9,011 nucleotides of DNA from CAIYYX01 sp035530135 (lineage in GTDB: Bacteria; Pseudomonadota; Gammaproteobacteria; Burkholderiales; Rhodocyclaceae): contig DATKVJ010000041.1 in the NCBI GenBank assembly GCA_035530135.1, forward strand, positions 1 through 9,011. Reading direction: 5' to 3'. The position numbers and the translations under genes are program-made. A model generated the notes under the pieces. That model saw only the letters and a program-made list of their open reading frames with translations. It searched no databases and was not told where the DNA came from. Every line of letters begins with the position of its first letter. The first letter of the stretch is position 1. Below are positions 1-6,689 of this stretch, piece by piece.

Positions 1-27
1 CTCCACAGCCCGTCAAGGAGCGCACGC

Positions 28-795
28 ATGAAGGAAAGCAAGGTCTGTGTGGTCACCGGTTCGTCCTCCGGCATCGGCGCGGCGACCGCGCTGCTGTATG
101 CCGGCAAGGGCTGGCGGGTGGTCATCAACTACTCGCGCGAGGAAGCACCCGCCCAGGCCGTGGCCGAGGCTTGCCGGGCGGCGGGCGGCGAGGTGATGGT
201 GGTGAAGTGCGACGTGTCGAAAGACGAGGACTGCCGCCGCTTAGCCGGCGAGGTGGAACAGCGCTGGGGGCGCGTCGATGTGCTGGTGAATAACGCCGGC
301 ACCACCCGCTTCGTCGGCCTGAAGGATCTGGAGGGCTTGTCCGCCGAGGACTTCCACCGCATCTACGACGTCAATGTGATCGGCGCCTACCAGATGACGC
401 GGGCGCTCTCGCCGCTGATGAAGCGCCACCCGGTCGCCGGCGTGGTGAACATCTCGTCGGTGGCCTCGATGATGGGCATAGGCTCGTCGATCGCCTACAT
501 GGCCTCCAAGGGCGCGGTCAACGCGATGACGGTGGGGCTGGCGCGCGCGCTCGGGCCGGAGGTGCGGGTCAATGCGATCGCGCCCGGGCTGGTCGAGACG
601 CCCTGGCTGCAAAACGGTCTGGGTCCCGAGCGCTACGCCGCCAGCGTGCAGTCCTACAAGTCGCGCGCCGCGCTGGCCGAGGTGATCTCGCCGGAGGACG
701 TGGCGACGGCGGCCTGGTTCCTCGGCGCCGAGGCCGCCAAGACCACCGGCGAGGTCCTGCTGCTCGACGCCGGCCTGCGCATCACCAAGGCGTGA
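28..795 (+). CDS. SDR-family NAD(P)-dependent oxidoreductase (FabG-like)
   Basis: This is a classical short-chain dehydrogenase/reductase of 255 residues, the usual length for the family; it is expected to be a cytoplasmic NAD(P)H-dependent oxidoreductase. Visible motifs are the nucleotide-binding TGSSSGIG (residues 10-17), NNAG (88-91), and the catalytic tetrad N116, S144, Y157 and K161 (Y-x3-K in YMASK). Arg37, just after the second strand (NYSR), suggests a preference for NADP(H), as in FabG; this is inference. The late NAIAPGLVETPW stretch is the usual SDR segment after the active site. A perfect AAGGAG Shine-Dalgarno at 15-20, 7 bases before the ATG, supports the start. The substrate cannot be read from the sequence: FabG-type ketoacyl reductase, sugar or alcohol dehydrogenase are all possible. 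Any operon partner would lie left of the window; the gene downstream is broken and on the other strand. Confidence 0.93.
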   Translation: MKESKVCVVTGSSSGIGAATALLYAGKGWRVVINYSREEAPAQAVAEACRAAGGEVMVVKCDVSKDEDCRRLAGEVEQRWGRVDVLVNNAGTTRFVGLKDLEGLSAEDFHRIYDVNVIGAYQMTRALSPLMKRHPVAGVVNISSVASMMGIGSSIAYMASKGAVNAMTVGLARALGPEVRVNAIAPGLVETPWLQNGLGPERYAASVQSYKSRAALAEVISPEDVATAAWFLGAEAAKTTGEVLLLDAGLRITKA

Positions 796-1030
796 TTCGA
801 CCGGCCGCCCCTCCTGCTCGAGGGAACGAGTAACGCGGAAACAGGTGGCTGCCGCGGCGCCGCACGTCGATCAAGGTCCCCCATCGCGGATCGCGCGGCG
901 CGAACGCCTTGCCCATGGGATGCGAGCGCGGCAGCGGCCTGCGCCGGCATCCGTAAAGGCGCGCCAGCTTGGGAGGCAGCGGCAGCGCCTTGCCGCGCTG
1001 CGTTTCGAAAAGCGTCTTGGCGATGGCAGC
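782..1030 (-). pseudogene. Possible remnant of a RibD-like/dihydrofolate reductase-family gene
   Basis: The 347 bp between the SDR gene and the sulfur dioxygenase gene hold no intact gene. On the - strand one frame is open from about 1078 to a TGA at 782-784 and has no ATG start. Its segment beginning AKTLFETQRG, continuing KALPLPPKLARLYG and then RPLPRSHP, resembles from memory the N-terminus of bacterial pyrimidine reductase (RibD C-domain/DHFR-like) proteins. In those, such a stretch is followed by a conserved NFV-TLDG segment, which is absent here; instead the frame reads MGKAFAPRDPRWGTL and ends by overlapping the SDR 3' end. An ATG at 1113-1111 with GAGAAGG upstream lies in another frame, which would fit a frameshift. 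The homology is recalled, not searched, so this is a weak call; random open frame in GC-rich DNA is the alternative. Confidence 0.33.
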
Positions 1031-1113
1031 GCGGCAGGACCGGGTCGGGGGTCTTGTCCAGTCGGTTGGTGCCCCCGGAAGAGGGCATCCCCAATTCGTT
1101 CGGGCGATGCCAT

Positions 1114-1131
1114 CGTCGATCCTTCTCGACG
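1114..1131 (-). terminator. Short hairpin after the sulfur dioxygenase gene
   Basis: CGTCGA and TCGACG form a perfect 6-bp stem around a 6-base loop, 11 bases past the stop codon of the - strand gene ending at 1143. There is no T-run after the stem on the - strand, so it is not a canonical intrinsic terminator. It may be a weak terminator or an mRNA 3' end, or chance. Confidence 0.25.
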
Positions 1132-1142
1132 CAATGAATGCC

Positions 1143-1892
1143 TTAGCCCTGAGGACTTTCGCTCATTTGTCGGCAGTACTTCTCAAGATTCTCAGGCAGG
1201 TCGCGCGGACAAACGCCGCACCGCTTGTTGCCGGGCACCGCGTAATCGATGAACTTCGGATAGGGCAAGTTCAGGTTCGCCATGATGTTCTTGAATTCCT
1301 CCAGGGTCCGCTCTTCCCCGAGCCGGGGATTGCGTTTCCTCTCCTGCGCTATCGAGGAAACGCGTCGGCCCTGGTAGTCGTGCGCCGGGTACACCAGAAC
1401 ATCGTCCGCTAGGGAAAACAATTTCTCTTTGACGCTCTTGTACAAGGCGTCGGCATCGCCGTTCTGGAAATCGGTACGGCCGCACCCCTCGATGAGCAGC
1501 GCATCTCCGGTAAAGACCCGGTCGCCGAACAGATAGGCGAAATGACCGTCGGTGTGGCCCGGCGTGTGCAAGGGCTGAAGCGAAATGCCGCCCACCCGAA
1601 ACGGCTTGCCTTCTTCAATGCCGCAGTCGGTGCACGGCAGCCGGTCGTATGCCGGCGCGGCAATCTTGCTTCCGGCCTTATTCTTCAGCGCCAGCGCCGC
1701 CGTGATGTGGTCCGCGTGGATGTGAGACTCCAGGGTATAGGCCAATGCGAGTCCAAGCCGGCTGAGCTCAGCCAGGTCGCGGTCCATCGCGACGATGACC
1801 GGGTCGATCAACACGGCCTGGCCGGTTTCCTCGCAGCCGAGCAGATAGGTGTAGGTGCTGGACAGCGGCTCAAACAGTTGGCGGAATATCAT
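1143..1892 (-). CDS. ETHE1-type persulfide dioxygenase (sulfur dioxygenase), MBL fold
   Basis: This 249-residue metallo-beta-lactamase-fold protein matches the ETHE1 group, mononuclear Fe(II) enzymes that oxidise glutathione persulfide with O2 to sulfite and glutathione. The metal motif is SHIHADH (H57, H59, D61, H62), followed by HTPGHT with H113, D130 in FTGDAL and H171 in PAHDY. In ETHE1 the iron ligands correspond to H113, D130 and H171. The GCGRTDFQNGD stretch at 136-146 is the ETHE1 signature that separates these from glyoxalase II, and its Arg is known to contact the substrate. The C-terminus is Cys-rich (NKRCGVCPRDLPENLEKYC). I chose ATG 1892, which has GGGAAG just upstream; the frame stays open 11 codons further but without such a site. 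It lies last in a run of four - strand genes and would handle persulfide or sulfide stress in the cytoplasm. The start region overlaps the tail of an open frame continuing from the ferritin-like gene. Confidence 0.93.
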   Translation of the reverse strand: MIFRQLFEPLSSTYTYLLGCEETGQAVLIDPVIVAMDRDLAELSRLGLALAYTLESHIHADHITAALALKNKAGSKIAAPAYDRLPCTDCGIEEGKPFRVGGISLQPLHTPGHTDGHFAYLFGDRVFTGDALLIEGCGRTDFQNGDADALYKSVKEKLFSLADDVLVYPAHDYQGRRVSSIAQERKRNPRLGEERTLEEFKNIMANLNLPYPKFIDYAVPGNKRCGVCPRDLPENLEKYCRQMSESPQG

Positions 1893-2004
1893 CAAGGCTT
1901 CCCGTTCGCACGCGCCTGATGGCACCGCCGAGGTCGTCCGCGACGAGCAATGTCGCCACTTCGCGCCGAGCGGCGAGATTCAGCGTCAGAAACTCGGCCA
2001 GCGC
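1870..2004 (-). other. Open coding-like frame continuing past the EncFtn stop codon
   Basis: Directly after the TGA at 2007-2005, the same reading frame stays open for 44 codons, ending at TGA 1872-1870 inside the start of the sulfur dioxygenase gene. The frame begins ALAEFLTLNLAARREV, then reads ATLLVADDLGGAIRRV and RTGSLDDIPPTV. Third codon positions in the first 33 codons are mostly G or C, as in the real genes nearby, and the amino acid mix looks natural. It has no ATG. I do not recognise the sequence. In known EncFtn proteins the region after the ferritin domain is a flexible linker ending in an encapsulin-targeting peptide rich in G, S and L (GSL-type); a GSL occurs here at extension positions 35-37. 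A second reading of the same DNA, an ATG at 2008-2006 overlapping the stop as ATGA and ending TGATG on the next gene's start, encodes 38 Arg/Ser-rich residues and looks like an out-of-frame product. Confidence 0.4.
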
Positions 2005-2292
2005 TCATTTATGCGCGATGGGCTTCTCGGTGAACAAATAGCCCTTCAACTGCTTGGAAAACGCAGGATCCTTGCGCTGAATCCACTCCAGCAGCATGGC
2101 AGCGTGCTCCTTTTCCTCATCGCGGTTGTGTGCAAGGATCGCCTTGAGTGCCTTGTCCTTGCATGCACCGGCACGCTGGTTGTACCAATCAACGGCCTCC
2201 AGCTCTTCCATCAACGAAACGATAGCTCTGTGCATCTCGCGCGTTTCATCGGACAGTTCCTCGATGGGCTCGTGATAACCGACGCTTGCCAT
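2005..2292 (-). CDS. Encapsulated-ferritin-like protein (EncFtn family)
   Basis: The 95-residue product matches the EncFtn family, small two-helix ferritins that assemble into decamers, oxidise Fe(II) between two chains, and are usually packed inside an encapsulin shell. The HRAIVSLMEELEAVDWYNQR block (21-40) and ILAHNRDEEKEHAAM block (52-66) are the family core. Residues equivalent to the Rhodospirillum rubrum ferroxidase ligands E32, E62 and H65 are E30, E60 and H63; W36 and Y37 are also kept. The protein ends at FTEKPIAHK, right where the ferritin domain ends, so no C-terminal encapsulin-targeting peptide is present. No encapsulin gene is in the window. The ATG at 2292 has a strong AAAGGGGAAAG ribosome site 4 bases upstream. 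It sits 56 bp after the molybdenum hydroxylase genes and 112 bp before the sulfur dioxygenase gene. Base composition is visibly less GC-rich than the hydroxylase genes. Confidence 0.9.
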   Translation of the reverse strand: MASVGYHEPIEELSDETREMHRAIVSLMEELEAVDWYNQRAGACKDKALKAILAHNRDEEKEHAAMLLEWIQRKDPAFSKQLKGYLFTEKPIAHK

Positions 2293-2348
2293 GGCTTTCC
2301 CCTTTCTTCGGGCTTGGTGAATGGTAACGCTTGCGGTGTCCCGGCGGT

Positions 2349-4505
2349 TCATCCTGCGCCGGCGCGCTCGGGCTCGCCGGCCGCGGCCTTCGCGGCGATC
2401 GCCGACCGGACCCGCTCGGGCGTCATCGGCAGCCGGAACAGGCGCGCCCCGGTGGCGTCGAACACCGCGTTGGCGAGCACCGCGCCCATCGGCGTGATCG
2501 CCGGCTCCCCGCCGCCCTGCGGCGCGAGCCCGTCGTTGCTGACCAGCACGGTCTCGATCTTGGGCAGCCAGGAGAAGCGCGGGATGGCGTAGCTGCCGAA
2601 GTTGCGGTCGAGGATCTCGCCGCCGCGGAAACGCAGCTCCTCGGTGAGCGCGTAGCCCAGCCCCATGGTGATCGCGCCCTCCATCTGCATCTTCGCCCCA
2701 TCCGGATTGACCACGATCCCCATGTCCTGCGCGCAGACGATTCGCTGCACGCTCACCCGTCCCGATACCGGATCGACCTTCAGCTCGGCCATCGTCGCGA
2801 CGTAGGTGCCGGCGTCGATGCTGCAGGCGACGCCGACGCCCCTGCCGCTCGGCGCTGCCGCCGGCTTCCAGCCGAAGGCGGCGGCAGCCGCCCGGAGGAC
2901 CCTGATCATCCTCGGGTCCTTGAGGTGGCGCAAGCGGAACGCGAGCGGGTCGGCCGCCGCCGCGGCCGCCATCAGGTCGATCTGCGACTCCACGGCGAAG
3001 ACGTTCATGTTCGCGCCGGGCGCGCGCCACGGCCCGACGGCGAACGGATGCAGGCTCTTCCCCGTCACGTTGGGATCGTAGGACAGGCCGCGGAAGGACC
3101 TGACCCGGGCGTTCGGGAGCTCGTAGCAGGGGCTGGCGCCGCGCTCTCCCGCGGCATAGACCGAGTAGTCCCAGAACGAGATCCTGCCCCGCCGGTCGAT
3201 GCCCGAGACGATGCTCACCACCGCGGCGGGATCGAAGGCATCGTAGAAAAACTCCTCGGCGCGGGTCCAGGCGATCTGCACCGGCTTGCCCGCGATCTGC
3301 GCCAGCTGCGCCGCTTCGACGGCCTGGCGGTCCGAGCTCTTGCCGCCGAAGCCGCCGCCGACGAAGGGGGTGATGACGCGCACGTTCTTGGGGTCGAGGC
3401 GCAGCGCCTGCGCGATCCGGTCGCGGGTCGGGAAGGGCGTCTGCGTCGATGCCCAGACCGTCGCCTTGCCGCCGATGATCTGCGCCAGCGCGGCGTGCGG
3501 CTCGATCGGGGCGTGCGCGACGTAGCCCTTGCGGTAGCTCGTCTCGAACACCTGCGCCGCGTTCGCGCGCCCCGCCGCGAGCGCGCCGTCATGCGAGATC
3601 TCCTTGGGGTCCGCCGACGCGCTCAGCAGGTGCGCGAAGATGCTCTCGCCATCGACCGTCGGCTGCGGCACGCGCCACTCCGCCTGGATGCGGTCGAGCG
3701 CGGCCGCGGCCGCCTCCGGATCGGCGTGCAGGACGGCGACGAGGCCGTCGCGCCGGATCAGCTTGACCCCGGGCAGCTTGGCGGCGGCGGTCGTGTCGAG
3801 CCGCGCAACGGTCGCGCCGTGCGCCGGCGGGCGCAGGATGCGCGCGTAGAGCATGCCGGGCAGGCGGATGTCGGCCGCGTACCTCGCCTCGCCGGTCACC
3901 TTCTCCGGCGCGTCGAGCCGCTGCGGCGATTTGCCCATCTGCCGGAATTCCGAGACGGTGCGCGTCGCCGCCCGCTCGCCCAGCGCGTGCGCGATCTTCG
4001 CGCCATGGGCCAGCTCGCCGTAGCTGATCCGGCGCGCCGGGTCGGCCGCGACGAAGACGACGCCGTCGTCGATCGCGAGCGCGGCCTGCGGCGCGCCGAG
4101 CTTCCTCGCGGCCAGGCGCAGCAGCACCGCGCGCGCGTCGGCGGCGGCGGCGCGCAGCGCCGGCCCGAACATCCGGGTGGTCAGCGAGCCGAAGGTGCCC
4201 ATGTCCCACGGGCACAGCTTGGTGTCGCCCAGGACCATGTCGATGGACGAGAGCGCGACCCCCAGCTCCTCGGCCGCCATCTGCGCCTGCGAGGTCATCA
4301 CGCCCTGGCCCATCTCGATTTTCCCGGAATAGACGGTGACCCGGCCGTTGCCGCCGATCAGCAGGTAGGCGTTGAAGTCCTCCGGGTAGATGCGGCCCGG
4401 GTCCTGGGCAAAGAGCGCCGAGGGGTCGAGGCCGAAGAACACGACGATGCCGCCCCCGATCAGCTTGAAGAAGCTACGGCGGTCGATGCCGCGGGATTCG
4501 CTCAT
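2349..4505 (-). CDS. Molybdopterin-binding subunit of a xanthine oxidase-family hydroxylase (IorB-like), Tat-exported
   Basis: This 718-residue protein is the large catalytic subunit of a periplasmic molybdenum hydroxylase of the isoquinoline 1-oxidoreductase beta (IorB) type, which hydroxylates N-heterocycles or aldehydes using water and a molybdopterin cytosine dinucleotide cofactor. The N-terminus has a twin-arginine signal, DRRSFFKLIG (8-17), with a hydrophobic stretch to about residue 33. Cofactor-contact motifs follow: GQG (66-68), STQTPF (353-358), GGGFGGK (383-389), WRAPG (493-497), and the late QGGGEPAI with the catalytic glutamate E667. Homologues are usually somewhat longer (roughly 740-780 residues, from memory). 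The start at ATG 4505 overlaps the stop of the small subunit by 4 bases (ATGA), so translation is coupled. The frame is open further upstream, but only across the small subunit gene. The true substrate is not readable; related enzymes oxidise aldehydes or nicotinate-like rings. Confidence 0.92.
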   Translation of the reverse strand: MSESRGIDRRSFFKLIGGGIVVFFGLDPSALFAQDPGRIYPEDFNAYLLIGGNGRVTVYSGKIEMGQGVMTSQAQMAAEELGVALSSIDMVLGDTKLCPWDMGTFGSLTTRMFGPALRAAAADARAVLLRLAARKLGAPQAALAIDDGVVFVAADPARRISYGELAHGAKIAHALGERAATRTVSEFRQMGKSPQRLDAPEKVTGEARYAADIRLPGMLYARILRPPAHGATVARLDTTAAAKLPGVKLIRRDGLVAVLHADPEAAAAALDRIQAEWRVPQPTVDGESIFAHLLSASADPKEISHDGALAAGRANAAQVFETSYRKGYVAHAPIEPHAALAQIIGGKATVWASTQTPFPTRDRIAQALRLDPKNVRVITPFVGGGFGGKSSDRQAVEAAQLAQIAGKPVQIAWTRAEEFFYDAFDPAAVVSIVSGIDRRGRISFWDYSVYAAGERGASPCYELPNARVRSFRGLSYDPNVTGKSLHPFAVGPWRAPGANMNVFAVESQIDLMAAAAAADPLAFRLRHLKDPRMIRVLRAAAAAFGWKPAAAPSGRGVGVACSIDAGTYVATMAELKVDPVSGRVSVQRIVCAQDMGIVVNPDGAKMQMEGAITMGLGYALTEELRFRGGEILDRNFGSYAIPRFSWLPKIETVLVSNDGLAPQGGGEPAITPMGAVLANAVFDATGARLFRLPMTPERVRSAIAAKAAAGEPERAGAG

Positions 4506-4975
4506 GACCGTTCCTCCATCGGGCGGGCGGCGGCGATCGCGCCGACGATCCTCTGGTGCGCGCCGCAGCGGCACAGGTGGCGCTCCATGCCGGCCATGAT
4601 CGCCGCGCGCGAGGGCTCGCGGTTCTGGAGCAGCAGCGCGTAGGCGCCCATCAGCATCCCCGAGGTGCAGTAGCCGCACTGGAGGCCGCCGTGGTCGATG
4701 AACGCCTGCTGCAGCGGGTGGAGACGGCCGTCGCGGGCCAAGCCCTCGATGGTGAGCACTTCCCGGTCCGCCACGTCCTTGAGCGGGGTCAGGCAGGCGC
4801 GGACCGCCTTGCCGTCGACGATCACGGTGCAGGCGCCGCACTGGCCGGTGCCGCAACCGTACTTGGTGCCGGTGAGCCCGAGGTCGGTGCGCAGCACCCA
4901 GAGCAGCGTGCGGCCGCCGTCCGTGGTCAGGGTGGCGGGCCGGCCGTTCAGGCGGAATTGGATAGCGGTCTTCAT
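4502..4975 (-). CDS. [2Fe-2S] subunit of the molybdenum hydroxylase (IorA-like)
   Basis: This 157-residue iron-sulfur subunit transfers electrons from the molybdenum site of the partner encoded just downstream. It has the standard two-cluster layout: a plant ferredoxin-type cluster (C41, C46, C49 and C61, in YGCGTGQCGACT and the later Cys) and a second helical domain with C100, C103, C135 and C137 (CGYC and CRC). Gln99 before CGYC is the residue that contacts the pyranopterin in related enzymes. It has no export signal; in the IorAB group it is expected to be carried out with the Tat-signal large subunit, which is inference. I chose ATG 4975, which has GGGGGA 6 bases upstream; an in-frame ATG at 4987 would add 4 residues. 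It is the first gene of the - strand run, facing the divergent HD-GYP gene. No cytochrome subunit or XdhC-type maturation gene lies next to the pair. Confidence 0.93.
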   Translation of the reverse strand: MKTAIQFRLNGRPATLTTDGGRTLLWVLRTDLGLTGTKYGCGTGQCGACTVIVDGKAVRACLTPLKDVADREVLTIEGLARDGRLHPLQQAFIDHGGLQCGYCTSGMLMGAYALLLQNREPSRAAIMAGMERHLCRCGAHQRIVGAIAAARPMEERS

Positions 4976-5263
4976 GTTGTCCCCCATGCGGAACCCCGGG
5001 TCGGGCGAGTGGGAATTATCCGCACAGGCCGGGCAGGGGCGGCTTGACGAAAATCAACAGAAATGCAAATGGAATAGTGCGCCGGTTCGCACGGAGTTGC
5101 GTCGGAGCGACCGAACATCGCGACGGCCGGGCGGCGCCATCTCGTGTCGGATCGGGCGATACCCCGCCGCTATAAGCGCGGCAAATTCATCCGGCTGGTA
5201 GAATCACCGGAATTCCAAGGCCAGCCCCACCGGGGTGTCGGCGATCGGAACGAAGGCGACGTG
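4976..5263 (+). promoter_or_regulatory. Divergent intergenic region with possible promoter elements
   Basis: This 288-bp gap must hold promoters for the - strand hydroxylase operon and the + strand HD-GYP gene. On the - strand, a GATAAT -10-like hexamer lies at 5020-5015, about 40 bases before the IorA start, but its -35 is poor. On the + strand, TTGACG at 5044-5049 looks like a -35, without a good -10 at 17 bases, and TATAAG at 5171-5176 looks like a -10 without a clear -35. The stretch around 5044-5075 is locally AT-rich in GC-rich surroundings. None of these pairs is convincing, and no operator or riboswitch was recognised. Confidence 0.3.
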
Positions 5264-6550
5264 ATGGCTGGCGGCAACGAAGGGCGGAAGAGGATAAGGA
5301 TCGAGCAGGTCTGCATCGGCTTGCACATCAAGCTCGACAGCTGGCTCGGCCATCCCTTCTTGTTGAGCAGCTTCAAGATCAAGAACGAGCAGCAGATCGC
5401 GGCCTTAAAATCGATGGGCTTGACCGAAATCGAGTATTTGCCTGGAAAGAGCGATACCGGTCCGGCGCCCATGCCTGCTGCGGGTGACCCCAACGCTCCG
5501 GCCGCGCCCCTCAGCGACAATGACGCCGCGGAGCTCGAAGCGCTGATGCGCGAAAAGAAAGCGCGCATCGAAACCTTGAATCACGAGCGCGAGCTCATCC
5601 GTTCCGCCGAACGCAAATACTTGAAGACGGCGAACGGCGTGAAGAACGTGATGCGCCTGGCCAACAACCGTCCGGGGCAGGCGGCGCAGTTGTCGGGCGA
5701 AATTGCAGGCGAACTGGCCGAAATCTTCCTCTCCGAACAGAATATCTATATCCACTTGATGGGCGACAACATCGCCGACGAAAGCGCCTACTTCCACAGC
5801 CTCAACGTCACCGTGCTGTCGCTGATCTTGGCCCGCGCGGTCGGCGTCGACGGTGCCGAGGCGATGCGCGACATTGCCCAGGGTGCCTTGATGCACGACG
5901 TGGGCAAGGCCGCGTTGCCGAGCCAGCTTCTGCTCAAGGACGAGGACCTGACCACGGCCGAGACCAACCTCCTGCAGATGCACCCTGCTTACGGCATCAA
6001 ACTCATGCAGTCGGTGCAGACGCTGCCGGGCCGGGTGCGCCAAGTCATCCTGTTTCACCACGAGACGGTCGACGGCAGCGGCTACCCGAAGGGCCTCAAG
6101 ACGGACACGGTCGACCAGGCCGTGCGTATCGTCGCCATTGCCAATGCCTACGACAACCTGTGCAACCAGCGCGTCGCCAAACGCTCGAAGACGCCGTCGG
6201 AAGCCCTCTCCCACATGTACCGGAACGAGCTGGCGAAGTACGACGAGGCGGCGCTGCCGGCTTTCATCAAGGCGCTCGGGATCTATCCGCCGGGAACCGT
6301 CGTGAAGCTCGCCAGCGGCAAGGTCGGCATCGTTATGTCGGTCGACTCCGACGACATACTGAACCCGAACCTGATGATCTACGATCCGAGCATCCCCAAT
6401 CATGAGGCCGCCGTGGTCAACCTCAAGCGCGATCTCGACGATGCCATCGAACGCACGCTGCGTCCGGCAGCCTTGCCTGAACCCATTCACAAGTATCTGA
6501 GTCCGCGCAAACGCATCTGCTATTTCGTCGACCACGCCGGCGCCGGCTGA
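5264..6550 (+). CDS. HD-GYP domain protein, probable cyclic-di-GMP phosphodiesterase
   Basis: The 428-residue protein has an N-terminal DUF3391-like part (about 8-60), an acidic linker with a predicted helical segment (about 85-120), and a C-terminal HD-GYP domain, which in known members hydrolyses cyclic di-GMP to pGpG or GMP at an iron centre. Visible are HDVGK (211-215), H240, HHE (265-267) and DGSGYP (270-275); YFHSLN (176-181) carries the first metal-region His. The usual IADxYDAL stretch reads IANAYDNL, with N294 in place of the metal-binding Asp; I recall this as a variant of a betaproteobacterial subgroup. A conserved tail, YPPGTVVKLASGKVGIV, follows. The start at ATG 5264 has GAAGG 7 bases upstream; a longer in-frame start at 5144 lacks support. 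It is cytoplasmic, with no membrane segment. It sits before a GGDEF gene on the same strand, so both enzymes may act on one c-di-GMP pool. Confidence 0.88.
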   Translation: MAGGNEGRKRIRIEQVCIGLHIKLDSWLGHPFLLSSFKIKNEQQIAALKSMGLTEIEYLPGKSDTGPAPMPAAGDPNAPAAPLSDNDAAELEALMREKKARIETLNHERELIRSAERKYLKTANGVKNVMRLANNRPGQAAQLSGEIAGELAEIFLSEQNIYIHLMGDNIADESAYFHSLNVTVLSLILARAVGVDGAEAMRDIAQGALMHDVGKAALPSQLLLKDEDLTTAETNLLQMHPAYGIKLMQSVQTLPGRVRQVILFHHETVDGSGYPKGLKTDTVDQAVRIVAIANAYDNLCNQRVAKRSKTPSEALSHMYRNELAKYDEAALPAFIKALGIYPPGTVVKLASGKVGIVMSVDSDDILNPNLMIYDPSIPNHEAAVVNLKRDLDDAIERTLRPAALPEPIHKYLSPRKRICYFVDHAGAG

Positions 6551-6689
6551 GCGGGGCGCTGGCACGGCGCTTGTCTCCGGGTGCTGGCCGCGGCGAGATA
6601 TCCGGTTTCATGCTAGGCTCGTTCGCGCGCAGCCGGCGTTCCTGGGAGGGGCTCGTTTGCCGGGTGCTCGCACAGACTGAGATAGCGCA

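Noticed and set aside
1855..2592. Open + strand frame of 245 codons over the EncFtn region
   Set aside because: It is antisense to EncFtn motifs conserved in the family, and its own sequence has no recognisable features.
2331..4643. Open frame of 770 codons on the + strand
   Set aside because: It lies antisense to the molybdenum hydroxylase genes and is made of Arg/Ala/Asp-rich, low-complexity sequence with no motif; it is a shadow of GC-rich codons on the other strand.
4502..4856. Longer start for the IorB-like gene (835 residues)
   Set aside because: The extension only overlaps the [2Fe-2S] subunit gene and would put the Tat signal inside the protein; the ATGA overlap start at 4505 fits both.
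5144..5263. Longer start for the HD-GYP gene
   Set aside because: No ribosome site at 5144, and the extra 40 residues are basic and unlike the family; ATG 5264 has GAAGG at good spacing.
6536..6547. 12-bp perfect palindrome GCCGGCGCCGGC at the HD-GYP 3' end
   Set aside because: It has no loop and no T-run, and lies within Ala/Gly codons of the gene; likely compositional.
5405..6565. Antisense open frame of 386 codons over the HD-GYP gene
   Set aside because: It shows His/Arg/Val-rich shadow composition and no recognisable domain.
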